A DNA stretch of 64,000 nucleotides from a bacterium (GCA_027485645.1 JAIXQR010000007.1:744001-808000), one strand, 5' to 3'; counted from the first letter of the stretch, positions 1-10,404 are shown. The notes: generated by a model not told the origin, from the letters alone. Numbers and translations: made by a program.

Positions 1-467
1 GGAGTCAATGAAAACGGCGTCGGCTTCTTCGGCTCGACCCGTACCCATCGCTTGCTTGGCGCTTTCTCCGATTCAAGAACCGAACCGTCACCATCGGCCG
101 CAACGTAGCCCATTAAGTTCACCTGTACGATGGACTTAGCTCCGATTTCTAGCGCTTTGTTCTGATGGTTAATAATTGCCGCCGCTGGAATGCTCCGCAT
201 CGAAGCTGGCGTGTGCCGCATCGACCAGCCATACCCGCTGCTCTGCTTCCAGTCACTTCCCGCGTTGTCAAAGTTGTTCTCCCAGTTATATGTCGTAGCG
301 GCATTTCCGCCAAACCGGTAGAGAGTCCACTTTACATGGTGGTACTGACTGTCATTTGCCCCATAAATTAATGGACTAATGACATGAGTACTTTTCGACC
401 AATCAACCTTGACCGTACTCAGATTCGAACTTTGAGCGGCGAAACAAGCCAGCGCGACGGCAAACAT
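1..467 (-). CDS. Glycoside hydrolase family 44-like protein, N-terminal part (runs off window edge)
   Basis: Manual reverse translation: MFAVALACFAAQSSNLSTVKVDWSKSTHVISPLIYGANDSQYHHVKWTLYRFGGNAATTYNWENNFDNAGSDW...; ISPLIYGAN and RFGGNAATTYNWENN..N.GSDW resemble GH44. Open frame to position 1; not in ORF track because truncated. Confidence 0.65.
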   Translation of the reverse strand, partial: MFAVALACFAAQSSNLSTVKVDWSKSTHVISPLIYGANDSQYHHVKWTLYRFGGNAATTYNWENNFDNAGSDWKQSSGYGWSMRHTPASMRSIPAAAIINHQNKALEIGAKSIVQVNLMGYVAADGDGSVLESEKAPSKRWVRVEPKKPTPFSLT

Positions 468-474
468 AAGCGAC

Positions 475-684
475 CTAGTTCCCAGCCCCGGCTGGCGGTC
501 CGCCCGCCGTCGTCTGCTTCATTCGCTCCGCAGCCTGAGCTTGAACTTCCTTGAGCTCTTCCTCGGTCGGCTTCCTACCCATAAACGCCTTCTTTCCTTC
601 ATCCGTAGGAGCAGGCGTACTCGAATCGCATCCCACCGCAAAAATAGTGAGAGCCGTAACGACGAATGCTGTAAATCTTTTCAT
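475..684 (-). CDS. Small lipoprotein
   Basis: Signal peptide with lipobox (TIFAVGC) then low-complexity 50-aa tail; between prepilin and GH44-like gene. Confidence 0.6.
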   Translation of the reverse strand: MKRFTAFVVTALTIFAVGCDSSTPAPTDEGKKAFMGRKPTEEELKEVQAQAAERMKQTTAGGPPAGAGN

Positions 685-699
685 GATTCAATGAGATGT

Positions 700-726
700 C
701 AGGTTCCGAGAGATTCCCGGAACCTG
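700..726. other. 9-bp perfect inverted repeat (CAGGTTCCG...CGGAACCTG) between prepilin and lipoprotein genes
   Basis: Direct reading; no T-tract on the minus strand, so a classical intrinsic terminator is not supported. Confidence 0.55.
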
Positions 727-755
727 AACACTAGGGGAGTAAAGGGGTCAGGAAC

Positions 756-1595
756 TTATCGCTTCGCGTCCCACATGTTTTCAAGTGGGCGGGTAGATGG
801 GTTCGGATTAGTCGCTTCAGGTCGAAGAGACTTCGCGTGCGTATCGCTGAACACGAAGTTTGCAAGACCAGAGAACTTAGCGGAAACCGATCCTGCTCGT
901 CCATTCGGATAAGCCGCCGTCGCGCTTCGCGTTCCGTTTGGAATCGAATTCGCCTTCGTGTAGAACACTCCGCTGAAGAAGACGCCCGGGCCAAAGTTCG
1001 TCAAAGGAGTATCCCAAGCCTGCAAAGCGGCTCCGCCGACGATTCCCTTAACGTCCTGAGCATATCGCTCACCCAAAAGAATGGTCTCGGCAACATTGGA
1101 AATGCTCGTTCCGCTCACCGCTCCAACCTGCTGAATCCAGCCGTTACCCGAGCAAGCAACCATGCCCATAGCGCCGCGGTGCTCAAATCCGGTTCCGTTG
1201 ATCCAGCCGCCGTGGTATGCATTCGCGGCGAGCGAGAAGTTAACGCCGGCCCAGCTCAGTCCTGGCCAAGGCTTGCCCGCGTCTGGGTCAGCTGGGCTGT
1301 AGAACATGTTGTAGTTCTTAACGTATGGCTCGGTGAACTTCACAAAGTTCACGTTTCCGGCCCAACCGCAGTTCTCGGTTCGGTCATTCCATGCTGGTGG
1401 GTGGTTATCGTCCTGGTCTGCGGCATAGATCATAATGCCGGTGCCGAGCTGCTTAACGTTCGAAAGCTGTTGGGTCTTCTTTGCTGCCAGCTTTGCCTGA
1501 GCAAAAACTGGGAAAAGGATAGCGGCTAGAATCGCGATGATTGCGATAACGACGAGAAGTTCAATGAGCGTAAAGGCCCGATTTCTTGTATTCAT
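756..1595 (-). CDS. Type II secretion/prepilin-like protein with N-terminal methylation motif (DUF1559-like)
   Basis: [58 protein letters not shown]. Confidence 0.85.
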   Translation of the reverse strand: MNTRNRAFTLIELLVVIAIIAILAAILFPVFAQAKLAAKKTQQLSNVKQLGTGIMIYAADQDDNHPPAWNDRTENCGWAGNVNFVKFTEPYVKNYNMFYSPADPDAGKPWPGLSWAGVNFSLAANAYHGGWINGTGFEHRGAMGMVACSGNGWIQQVGAVSGTSISNVAETILLGERYAQDVKGIVGGAALQAWDTPLTNFGPGVFFSGVFYTKANSIPNGTRSATAAYPNGRAGSVSAKFSGLANFVFSDTHAKSLRPEATNPNPSTRPLENMWDAKR

Positions 1596-1603
1596 GATTA
1601 CAC

Positions 1604-2602
1604 CTACGGTGGTGGAGAAGTTGTCGCTCGTGCAATGAGCGACGTCGGCAGGACAAGGTCAGAAACTGACTGCCCCTCAATCTGGGACATGATCCCCTTA
1701 ACGGCAGCAGTTGCCATTTCAGGAATGGGTTGACGAATCGTAGTAAGAGGTGTCGGAAGGCTGCGAGCAATTCCGTCGTTGTCAAATCCAATAACGCTCA
1801 GCTGGTCAGGTACTCGAATGCCAAGGTCATAAGCCACTCGAAGCACCGCCGCCGCAACCAAGTCGTTAACGCACATCACCGCCGTCGGTCGATCCGACCT
1901 GTTCAGCAGCTCGTGCGCGACAGCCAAAATTGGATCAAAATTTGATCCCGAATCGATCACCCAAGCTGGGTTGATCTCGCCGAAGTAGCTCTCCATCTTC
2001 TCCCTCACAGATTCCCAGCGAATCCGAGTATCCGTGTTCTCCGTCGAGCCAAGGTAAGCAATCTTTCGGTGCCCTAGCCCAAACAAGTGATCAAACGCCA
2101 GTGCCGCACCGCCCGCGTTATCCGCATTGATCGAAGGAATCAAACCGTCCGACTTGCCCGCAATCGCAATCAGCGGCAAACCCCGATCAATAACGTCTCG
2201 AAGTGAACTCAAACTCTCCGGAAGCAACAGAATAAACCCATCAACTGGAGCGTTAAACAAATGCTCACGCGTCTCATTTGCGCGGTCGGGGTCATATCCG
2301 CTCGGCAACAAAACATGCAGCTCATGCTCATGAGCCAGCGAATAAATGCTCTGCAAAACATGCGCGGCATACTGGCTATACATCGTCGCCGGCTGCAGAG
2401 CATTGGGAATAAAACCAATCGTCTTGCTTCTTCGATAAGCCAAAGAACGGGCAACCGGGTTCGGACGATAACCAAGCTCCTTAGCCGCGTCCAAAACCTT
2501 CTTTCTCACTTCCGGAGAAACCGGCTTCGGACCATTGTTCAAAGCGTAACTGACCGTACTCTTCGAAAGGTTCAGCGCCTTCGCAAGCTGAGCGATCGTC
2601 AT
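1604..2602 (-). CDS. LacI family transcriptional regulator
   Basis: [24 protein letters not shown]... LacI HTH plus periplasmic-binding-like sensor domain. Confidence 0.93.
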   Translation of the reverse strand: MTIAQLAKALNLSKSTVSYALNNGPKPVSPEVRKKVLDAAKELGYRPNPVARSLAYRRSKTIGFIPNALQPATMYSQYAAHVLQSIYSLAHEHELHVLLPSGYDPDRANETREHLFNAPVDGFILLLPESLSSLRDVIDRGLPLIAIAGKSDGLIPSINADNAGGAALAFDHLFGLGHRKIAYLGSTENTDTRIRWESVREKMESYFGEINPAWVIDSGSNFDPILAVAHELLNRSDRPTAVMCVNDLVAAAVLRVAYDLGIRVPDQLSVIGFDNDGIARSLPTPLTTIRQPIPEMATAAVKGIMSQIEGQSVSDLVLPTSLIARATTSPPP

Positions 2603-4794
2603 AATGACCCCTCCGCAAGCGAAATGAAGTAGGTCTGGCCAGCAGAAGTGTGGAAAGACAGCGTTTCGTCGGTGCGTTTCACTTGGATAGCATGCCCGGA
2701 ACCGAGCGCAACTTTCACCCGCCTATCCCCCCAAGCCGCCTGCAGTTTCACTGGCCCGCCCCGCTCACTCTTCAACGTGATCGATTTCAATCGCCCGCCG
2801 TCCAAAGCCGCCGAAACCAAGAAGCCTCCCTCTGCCCGTAAATTGCGGAAGGAAGCATCCGACCACTTCGATGGCACCGCCGGAAACACCCGAACCACCC
2901 CGTCCCAACTCTGCAACAGCATGTAGTTGATCGACTCAACCGCCGAAAGTGGCGTCTCGACCACCGGACTCCCCTCTGCATACATCGTGTTAGGAGTAAG
3001 CCGAGGCTTCAAAAGGTTAAGCACGTTTAGCGCCGAATCACCCTCTCCCAACGCCGAGTACATCGCGCTACCACCGGTGAACGTATAGCCGGCATGGCCA
3101 CCCTTCAGGGTCAACCATCGCTCCAAGGACTTCTGCACCAGCTCCCGCGACTTAGTGCCGTTCCGCGGGTTAATCAAGTGATACGGATAGATGGCGAGCA
3201 AGTGCGAATAGTGCCGATGAGACTCGTCAAAACCCTGATCTTCCCCAATCATCAGCCCATGCTCATTCGTTGGCATCGGGGCAAGACTTCTACCCACCGC
3301 TTCCCAATGCTCACGGTCCGAAAGCTCAACACCAAGCTCGCGCTGCATCTGCTCCAGAGCTTCGATCATCCAATAAACGCCCGAAAGCGCATAGTTCGCA
3401 TCGCGATAAAAGAACTCGCCGTCCTTATACTCTGGAGATCGGGACGCGCTCATGTGCAACTTCCCGTCTACCCCGCGCTCAAAAAACGTTTCCTGGTACC
3501 GAAGACTCTCGACCAGCATCGGCAATAGTTGCCGACCCATCTCGTCATCCCCGCTGTAGCGCCAGTACTTCCAAAGGCAATGAAGCACCCAAGGTAAGTT
3601 CCCTAGCTCTGTTCCCCAAGAGCCGCGACCAAGATAAGAGGTAGACCGCCCAATGTGAATCCCCGGCTTCCCTTCGGCATTCTTGTGCAGAACCCCGGTA
3701 TCAAAGAGCTGCTTCACTCCAAGCCACAAAGACCGACCCGCATCCAGCTGGTTCGAGCTGTACATCGGATAGTAAGAAAGCTGAACGTTTAGGTTCCACC
3801 AAATCGCCGCCCAACCCGACTTCCAAATCCAGGGCCCGCAAGTATCAATCACCAACGGCGAAGACTCAGAAGAAGCGCTCGCAAACTTATAAAGGTTCAG
3901 GTACCAAAACTTCTCCCAATACGGGTCGGCGGGAAGCGAAATCGAACTGTTGCTCCAATACTTCGCCCACCACCGGTCCTGGTCGCGCTCAAGCCGAGCA
4001 ACTCCCGCCCGCAAAGCGAGCGACAACCGAGAAATCGCATCCTTCTCTGCGCGAACAACCGCCTCAGCCGGATTCAGGTGATCATCCGTCCCAATCGCGC
4101 AAATCAGGGCCACCTTCTTCGGCGATAACCGCACAAGCTTCGAAGCGACCGTGTGCCCGCCGCGCTTAGCCATCCGGTTAAGCACCAGCTGCATGCCATC
4201 TCGGGTGCTTACGTCCGGCTTTGGCGGAACCAGTTCCGGCGGAACCGCCATCGGCGGTTTTTCAAGGTGATACTTAGCCGAAACTCCCCACTCTGGCCGA
4301 ACCGAAAGCACCGAATCTGCCAGGGCCGAAGTCGATTCTAAAACCGCAACCGTAACGTGGTGCGTCCGGTCAGCAAAGACCGTAAGCGTCGCGGTATCGC
4401 CCTTACTCTGAAACCGGGCCTGCACTCGACCGCGAGAAATCTCGGTCTGCGCCCCAATCTTCTCGATGGCGCCAAAAGGTTTAGCGATAATGCTGGCCGC
4501 ATAAACGCGAGAGTCGCAGTACTCCCACTTTGGCACTCCAGAATAGGTGATCGCCTTGTAGTGACCAAGCAGAATCCGCGCCGCCGAGCCATCCTGCTCA
4601 TCCGAAAGGAGCGTCCCGCCCTGGACCCCGTCCCCAAAGAAAGGGGCATCGTAGAAATCGGCCGAAAGCTTCTCCCAAGTGAGATCGTGCACGTCCGTCC
4701 TCCGGCCCTGCCCCATCGATAGCGCCGAAAGCGAAAGCAGCACCGCCGCGCCCGTTACCTTCCCCTTCCAACTCCTGTTTCGATCGAGCCACAT
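2599..4794 (-). CDS. Glycoside hydrolase, GH95-like (alpha-L-fucosidase-type fold)
   Basis: DAPFFGDGVQGGTLL..., GPWIWKSGWAAIWWNLNVQLSYYP, HRHYSHLLAIYPYHLI; signal peptide; ATGA overlap with downstream lacI-type gene. Confidence 0.65.
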   Translation of the reverse strand: MWLDRNRSWKGKVTGAAVLLSLSALSMGQGRRTDVHDLTWEKLSADFYDAPFFGDGVQGGTLLSDEQDGSAARILLGHYKAITYSGVPKWEYCDSRVYAASIIAKPFGAIEKIGAQTEISRGRVQARFQSKGDTATLTVFADRTHHVTVAVLESTSALADSVLSVRPEWGVSAKYHLEKPPMAVPPELVPPKPDVSTRDGMQLVLNRMAKRGGHTVASKLVRLSPKKVALICAIGTDDHLNPAEAVVRAEKDAISRLSLALRAGVARLERDQDRWWAKYWSNSSISLPADPYWEKFWYLNLYKFASASSESSPLVIDTCGPWIWKSGWAAIWWNLNVQLSYYPMYSSNQLDAGRSLWLGVKQLFDTGVLHKNAEGKPGIHIGRSTSYLGRGSWGTELGNLPWVLHCLWKYWRYSGDDEMGRQLLPMLVESLRYQETFFERGVDGKLHMSASRSPEYKDGEFFYRDANYALSGVYWMIEALEQMQRELGVELSDREHWEAVGRSLAPMPTNEHGLMIGEDQGFDESHRHYSHLLAIYPYHLINPRNGTKSRELVQKSLERWLTLKGGHAGYTFTGGSAMYSALGEGDSALNVLNLLKPRLTPNTMYAEGSPVVETPLSAVESINYMLLQSWDGVVRVFPAVPSKWSDASFRNLRAEGGFLVSAALDGGRLKSITLKSERGGPVKLQAAWGDRRVKVALGSGHAIQVKRTDETLSFHTSAGQTYFISLAEGSL

Positions 4795-4808
4795 TGCCCA
4801 AATTCCTC

Positions 4809-4824
4809 GTCGAACTGGTTCGAC
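4809..4824. promoter_or_regulatory. Perfect palindrome GTCGAACTGGTTCGAC, candidate LacI-family operator O1
   Basis: Direct reading, 15 bp upstream of the GH95-like start codon. Confidence 0.6.
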
Positions 4825-4842
4825 AAGGAATCATAACACGAA

Positions 4843-4858
4843 GTCGAACCGATTCGAT
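4843..4858. promoter_or_regulatory. Near-palindrome GTCGAACCGATTCGAT, candidate LacI-family operator O2
   Basis: Central CG LacI-like half-sites; 34 bp centre-to-centre from O1; TATGAT-like -10 (minus strand, 4830-4835) lies between them. Confidence 0.6.
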
Positions 4859-4936
4859 AGCCCTTTTCGAAAAAATCGCCCACTTTTTCTGGCCCGAACC
4901 TGCAGGGGTCAAGGGAAAGGAATCGCCCGAGCGGCT

Positions 4937-5794
4937 CTAGGGTGCGGTCGCCGAATCCCCAAAGCGCGGCTTTTCAAGTGGCTCCAAATCAAAGACCGAA
5001 CTCGGCTTTCCTGCGAGCAAATCGCTCAAGGTGTATCGGTAGAGAACCCCTCGCCGAGCCACGATGAGCTGCCCCAGCGAATCATAAACCGCCCAAGAAA
5101 CCTTTGCATCCAGCACGCCCGGAAGCTCAGGCAAGTCCCACTCAAAGATCATCCCGTGCTGGTACCCACGGTATCGAACTCGCAATTCCGGGTGCCCCTC
5201 CGTCCGCCGAAGAACCCACTCTGGGTCATCTCGACGAAGGGATTGCCACCGTGTTCCCTTGACGTCTTCCTCGCGACCACGAGGGCCAACCCGTCGAAAT
5301 CCATCTCGATAGAATCGCGGATACTCCTCCTTCAACTCTTTCCGGTAACGCTGCCTATCCAAAAGCCCGATCTCAAATGGCAGCTTGTCCCCAACCTTGC
5401 CAATCGCCTCTAGCACCGCGGCCTCGTCCCTATCCGTGTTCACCTCCAGCCGATCCGCCGAAACAAAAACTCCGCCGCCAGCCCCTGTCATGGCGTGAGG
5501 CCAATCGACTTCCGTTCGCAATTTTGGCGGTCGGCATATCCCGGTCCAATTCTGAATCTTCCCGCTCGCCGCGTAAACCATGAACTGACCGTCAAACGAG
5601 AGATCAGAGTTCAGCTCATGTATCCGCCCATGAAACCAACTCCCCGACTCAATCTCGTCCCGCTCCGTATCCCAGCGCAAAACATGAAACAGCTTCGTCG
5701 GCTTCCGCCGCAAAACCACCACCACCGGCGCTTCTTTCGCCGCCAGTAGGTGGATTCGTGCTGGAATGACTTCGGGTTTACGCTTGACTCTCAA
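4937..5794 (-). CDS. Hypothetical protein
   Basis: Long ORF; C-terminus is homologous to a fragment at 14540-14700 (see findings), supporting a real gene family. Confidence 0.6.
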   Translation of the reverse strand: MRVKRKPEVIPARIHLLAAKEAPVVVVLRRKPTKLFHVLRWDTERDEIESGSWFHGRIHELNSDLSFDGQFMVYAASGKIQNWTGICRPPKLRTEVDWPHAMTGAGGGVFVSADRLEVNTDRDEAAVLEAIGKVGDKLPFEIGLLDRQRYRKELKEEYPRFYRDGFRRVGPRGREEDVKGTRWQSLRRDDPEWVLRRTEGHPELRVRYRGYQHGMIFEWDLPELPGVLDAKVSWAVYDSLGQLIVARRGVLYRYTLSDLLAGKPSSVFDLEPLEKPRFGDSATAP

Positions 5795-6009
5795 TTTCCG
5801 CCCCTACCACACCCAGGTTACAACAACAGAGTGATTCCGGCAGACGAGAGTAGCTTAGGGCTCGTCAGCATCAATGCGACGCACTTTTATCCCTAGGCGT
5901 CCGAGTTCTTTCGCCGAGGAATTCAACTGGTCTGCCGGTCCCTACCGGATTGAACAATTGTTCGCGATTTACATTGCCAGAGATCGAAACCCTAATCTTT
6001 AATCCTCGG

Positions 6010-6939
6010 TTACCTCTGGATCTTGACCGTTGTTTTCGGGTTAAGGTCTTTCCTAGGATCCTGCAGCTTGCCCGCTGGAAAAGAAACTGATAGCGGCGTA
6101 CCAGCGACGTCCAAACAAAGCTCATGATTGTTATCCCCGTCACCTAAATCAGCCAGTGCGAAAGGAGTAACCTCAACTATACGGCCATCGTCACCTCGAA
6201 CTGTGACTTTGTAGAGGAGCCTTTCAACGTCATTCACTTCACCATCACCAGGCTTACTAACGCCTCCGCTCCAAGTCACACGAACAACTTGCTTCGTTCC
6301 TTTGGCAGCCCCGCTGCCACCGCCCCAAGGCAAAGGGGTCGCCTTCTTACCAATATCCCAGGCATCTTCTGGCACCATTTCCGCCCAAACCATCGATGCG
6401 CCGACTTCGAGAGGCGTGACCTCGACACTTGCGCCCTTGAAATTGAGCTTTCCATCGATAGACAGGAGGTTGCCTACAACCTCCACCTTCACCGGTTGGT
6501 CATCAATACTGCCATAGCTCCCGGCAAAGAGCACCGTCCTGTGCTCTCCTTTATCATCTGCGGGAGCGAGAGTTACCGCCAAAATTTCCCCAACTTTGCC
6601 AGATGCGGTCGTAACCCGAAAGTCTCCTGCCTGCATCGTCTTGTAGTCGATTTCATGAGAAAAGATGACGGGCATCCCATCTGAACCTCCAGCTCCTGGC
6701 CAAATCCCCTGATCCGCTGCTCGGGGCAAAGCATCATCCAATCCGTAAAAGGCAGAAATCAGTCCGACCTGCCGTCCACTACTATCACGTTTGGATACAA
6801 CCGTGCTTGCTGTAGTGTCCACTTGTGAGGCATTTGAGAACACTGGCTCATATTTTCGGATTGCCTGAATTTGTTGAACTTTTGCACAACCCGTTATCGT
6901 TAACGATATAGTGATTAGTATTAGAATAAGTCCTCTCAT
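6010..6939 (-). CDS. Hypothetical lipoprotein
   Basis: MRGLILILITISLTITGCAKV lipobox; no family recognised. Confidence 0.6.
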   Translation of the reverse strand: MRGLILILITISLTITGCAKVQQIQAIRKYEPVFSNASQVDTTASTVVSKRDSSGRQVGLISAFYGLDDALPRAADQGIWPGAGGSDGMPVIFSHEIDYKTMQAGDFRVTTASGKVGEILAVTLAPADDKGEHRTVLFAGSYGSIDDQPVKVEVVGNLLSIDGKLNFKGASVEVTPLEVGASMVWAEMVPEDAWDIGKKATPLPWGGGSGAAKGTKQVVRVTWSGGVSKPGDGEVNDVERLLYKVTVRGDDGRIVEVTPFALADLGDGDNNHELCLDVAGTPLSVSFPAGKLQDPRKDLNPKTTVKIQR

Positions 6940-6947
6940 TGTTTTCC

Positions 6948-8093
6948 TTAATCGGGGTCTTGATAAGTTGTATGACGTGAACTAGTGACTTCTGACCGAC
7001 TAGTTCCAACAAACGCAAACTTCCTTAGAGCTCTACTAGGGGCGCGATGCACCATCACGTCGTTGGTTCGGTGGGGAACACGTGATGTTCGGAAACACTG
7101 ACACTCCCCTTTAGTTTCAGTGCTACCACCAGACGGAGTAGCACTCCAAACATTAGCGCGATTGGCCATTTCAGGTTCAAGCCGATGTTTCAGGGATTCG
7201 TATCCACCCATCACAATTCGAAAGCCAATGTGCGAGGTGCTCAAACCCGCTTCTACGCCTTGGCGTGCCGCAGGTCTGAACCGCTTGCAGTGGTTCTCGC
7301 TACACAGGTAGGATCCCCCCTTGATTACGTAATGAGGGCCGATGGGCGTATCGGTCCATTCCCAAACATTACCGATCATGTCGTACGCGCCGGTCCCACC
7401 AGGTTCAAAGCTCCCTACCGGTGCCGTGCCCTCATAACCGTCCTCTTGCGAATTCATCTTTGGAAAGACCCCGGTCCAGACGTTGGCGCGCAGCGTGCCG
7501 TCCCGACGACGCGCTCCTGATTCTGGGTCCATTGGATCAAACAGCCCGAGACTCGCCGCGTATTCCCATTCGACTTCGGTGGGAATACGCCCGCCAGCCC
7601 ACTTTGCATAGGCTCGAGCGTCGTTTAGGGTGACATGCACTACCGGATGCAGCGATCGCCCGACCACGGTGGAGCCTGCTCCATATGGCGTTCGCCAAGT
7701 CGCCTTAGAATCCATACTCCACCAAGTCGGCAAGACCTCGGGGGTTTCACTCTTCCTAAACCGCGCGGAGCCCCCGTTCCGTTCGGCATCGGTAACGTAG
7801 CCCGTCGCCGCCACAAACGCATTAAATTGGTTGTTGGTCACCTCATGGGCTTGCAACCGAAACGGCGAAACCATTACCTTTTGGGGAGGGCCCTCCTCGG
7901 CATAAAGAGGATCTGCTCCCAGCACGAACTCTCCACCAGGGATTTCCACGAAAGTACCTAGGTTTTTAGGGTCGAGTGCACTCGTACTGACGGAAGAAAT
8001 GGAACCGACGCGGTTCTGCCAGAGCATCGTGCTCGAGACAAAGATCACTGCTACAGCCGAACCCAAGAAAGGTATCGCCTTGCAAAACAGTTT
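6948..8093 (-). CDS. Formylglycine-generating enzyme (SUMF1/FGE-sulfatase family), membrane-anchored
   Basis: IPGGEFVLGAD, HEVTNNQFNAFVAATGYVTDAER, IGNVWEWT, GGSYLCSENHCKRFRPAARQG with both active-site-type cysteines. GTG start at 8093 avoids overlap with upstream gene; the track ORF begins at 8141. Confidence 0.9.
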   Translation of the reverse strand, partial: KLFCKAIPFLGSAVAVIFVSSTMLWQNRVGSISSVSTSALDPKNLGTFVEIPGGEFVLGADPLYAEEGPPQKVMVSPFRLQAHEVTNNQFNAFVAATGYVTDAERNGGSARFRKSETPEVLPTWWSMDSKATWRTPYGAGSTVVGRSLHPVVHVTLNDARAYAKWAGGRIPTEVEWEYAASLGLFDPMDPESGARRRDGTLRANVWTGVFPKMNSQEDGYEGTAPVGSFEPGGTGAYDMIGNVWEWTDTPIGPHYVIKGGSYLCSENHCKRFRPAARQGVEAGLSTSHIGFRIVMGGYESLKHRLEPEMANRANVWSATPSGGSTETKGECQCFRTSRVPHRTNDVMVHRAPSRALRKFAFVGTSRSEVTSSRHTTYQDPD

Positions 8094-8097
8094 CACG

Positions 8098-8958
8098 CTA
8101 TCGCGCCTCCAGTAGCTCGAGGATACGATGGGAAGTCTCATAACCGCTGTTCTGATTCTGCCCCGTCACAAGGTTGCCATCGACCACCGTGTGGGTTGCA
8201 AAAAAATCGCGCCACGCGGTACTTGCTTCGAACTTGGCATTGGCGGAACGCAACTCGGTCTCCGGATGCAAAGGAGTGATCTCTATGCCAAGCTGCTTAA
8301 TCTGTACGTTGGTCACCGCCGTCACACGACGCCCTTCGAGAAGTGGAGAGCCATCCACATTGCGGGCATTGACGAAGGCAAGCGCGCCATGGCAGACAGA
8401 TCCTAGGATCGTGCCTCTGGCACTAGCCTCGCTGATGACCTTACTGAGTTCTTTACTTTGCGCGAGGTCATAGGCCGCACCCCAGCCACCGGCCACGAAG
8501 ATGACATCGTAGTCCGCCGGATTGATCTGGGAGATGGGGATTGAGTCTGTGAACTTCTTCTGAGCCGCCCTATCAACAAGAAAGCGCTGGTCTTCCGCAG
8601 TAGCGATCGGCCAAGACATTGACCCCGGCTGAACGGGAATTGTGCCGCCCTTAATTGAGGCAAGGTCAACTTCAAGCCCCGCGTCTAAAAATGCGTAATA
8701 CGGTACGGTCATTTCGGACCCAAAAACGCCCGTAGCCTGCATGGTGTCGCCCAAAGTTGCTTGACTTGTTGTGACCACAAGAGCACGTTTTCCAGCGAGG
8801 TTAAAATTCGGAATGTCGTAATGCGGATGCAACCCTAACACCCTCAGGGCAGATGGTGTGCCGAAATAGATCGCAATAGCTAACGAAGCCAGAATGATGG
8901 CAGCCTTAAGTATCCGTTCTTTGCGTCCTTTCTTGATTTTCTTCATAGGTCTTCTCAA
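8098..8958 (-). CDS. DJ-1/PfpI family protein with N-terminal membrane anchor
   Basis: VIFVAGGWGAAYDL, GSVCHGALAF nucleophile elbow; N-terminal TM segment. Confidence 0.85.
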   Translation of the reverse strand: MRRPMKKIKKGRKERILKAAIILASLAIAIYFGTPSALRVLGLHPHYDIPNFNLAGKRALVVTTSQATLGDTMQATGVFGSEMTVPYYAFLDAGLEVDLASIKGGTIPVQPGSMSWPIATAEDQRFLVDRAAQKKFTDSIPISQINPADYDVIFVAGGWGAAYDLAQSKELSKVISEASARGTILGSVCHGALAFVNARNVDGSPLLEGRRVTAVTNVQIKQLGIEITPLHPETELRSANAKFEASTAWRDFFATHTVVDGNLVTGQNQNSGYETSHRILELLEAR

Positions 8959-9032
8959 AATCGGTATTAAACGAAATTCGTAGCTGCCCGGCAGCTCGGT
9001 GGATATGGTTGGGATTGATCAGATCTAGCTGA

Positions 9033-9539
9033 TCAATGAATGACAAACTTCAGCGCCGCCAAGGCAGAGCCAATGCCTCCAACAAAGATTGCTCCACCCA
9101 AAGGGAGCCAAGACTTGGGGTGGATGGCCCATCCAATGCGGATACCGAGAAGGACGAGTACGGCCACGCAAAACACTTGTGAAAGCGACACCGCAAGCGA
9201 AAAACTGATCCAACCAAACCCTGCCGCTAGGATCACGAAGGTGGGCACGTTCGCGACAGCGAGAATAGGTCGAGTTCCCCGCAATGCCGTCGACCAAGCC
9301 GTTCGTGTCAGTATTCGTTCGTGGGTTTGCACCGCATGGGCGAGGACTTCTGAAAACACTTTTGCCAAAGTCACGGCCAAAACCGATCCGAACAGGACGA
9401 TGGCGGGCCGATGTGGTGTCGCCGGAGCTTCCTCCAATGCCAGAAGCAGGCTCAGAACAGTGATCGATCCGTAGATCAGGCCGAGAGCGGCCTGATCAAT
9501 CCGGTTCCAGTCGGGTTGTAGAACTGTGTGCTTCTGCAT
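9033..9539 (-). CDS. Multi-pass membrane protein of unknown function
   Basis: Several predicted hydrophobic segments; co-directional in sulfatase cluster. Confidence 0.6.
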   Translation of the reverse strand: MQKHTVLQPDWNRIDQAALGLIYGSITVLSLLLALEEAPATPHRPAIVLFGSVLAVTLAKVFSEVLAHAVQTHERILTRTAWSTALRGTRPILAVANVPTFVILAAGFGWISFSLAVSLSQVFCVAVLVLLGIRIGWAIHPKSWLPLGGAIFVGGIGSALAALKFVIH

Positions 9540-9570
9540 GTTTTATCCCTTACCGGTTCTAGAGGAAGTC

Positions 9571-10404
9571 CTACACGTTTCGTTGAGTAGCAAGCTTTTC
9601 TAAGATGCGGTGTGCCGTCTCGTATCCACTGTTTTGGTTCTGACCTGTTATCAGGTTTCCATCGATACTTGTGTGGGTCATAAATGGATCCAAACGTCCA
9701 TGTTGGCACTCGTAGATTGCGCCAGCCTTTTTCAGCTCTTCTTCTGGGTGTTTAGGGGTAACTGCAATGCCGAAAGTGTTAATCTGATTATTAGTGACAC
9801 CGGTAACGCGACGACCCTGTACCAACGGTTGGCCATCCGTACCCTTGGCGCTACACAGACCCAATGCTCCGTGACAGACTGAACCAAGAATTTTGCCCTG
9901 AGCGTTCGCACGCGTAACAAGGTCGGCAAGCTCCTCACTCTGCATCAGGTCATAGGCCGCCCCCCAGCCACCGGCCATGAAGATGACATCGTAATCCTCC
10001 GGTCTTACGTCGCTGATTTTTATGGAATTCTTCAGCTTCGCCATGGCGTCTTTGTCCGCCATAAACCGTCGATCATCTTCACATGAGAGTGGCCATGACC
10101 AACTTGGAGGCTGCACTGGAATCTCTCCACCTTTAGGCGAGGCCATATCTACATCCATTCCAGCGTTTATGAAAGCATAGTAAGGAACCGTAAATTCCGA
10201 ACCAAAGGCACCGGTATCCTGATTGCGCGGATCCAAGCGATTGTGGTTCGTACACACGACTAGCGCGCGTCGTCCCTTAAGATCAAAACTGGGAATAGTG
10301 TAATGACGATGTAGCCCCATCGCCGCAAGGATTTGACGCAGAAAGCAGAGGATGATTGCAAGAATGACTACAAGTCCGCCAAGAAGGTAAAGGCTCCAGT
10401 GCAT
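9571..10404 (-). CDS. DJ-1/PfpI family protein with N-terminal membrane anchor (paralogue of 8098..8958)
   Basis: MHWSLYLLGGLVVILAII... then GSVCHGALG; start moved to MHWS (10404) from track ORF start 10524. Confidence 0.85.
   Translation of the reverse strand: MHWSLYLLGGLVVILAIILCFLRQILAAMGLHRHYTIPSFDLKGRRALVVCTNHNRLDPRNQDTGAFGSEFTVPYYAFINAGMDVDMASPKGGEIPVQPPSWSWPLSCEDDRRFMADKDAMAKLKNSIKISDVRPEDYDVIFMAGGWGAAYDLMQSEELADLVTRANAQGKILGSVCHGALGLCSAKGTDGQPLVQGRRVTGVTNNQINTFGIAVTPKHPEEELKKAGAIYECQHGRLDPFMTHTSIDGNLITGQNQNSGYETAHRILEKLATQRNV

Noticed and set aside
837-1529. 230-aa plus-strand ORF
   Set aside because: Antisense to the prepilin gene; no motif.
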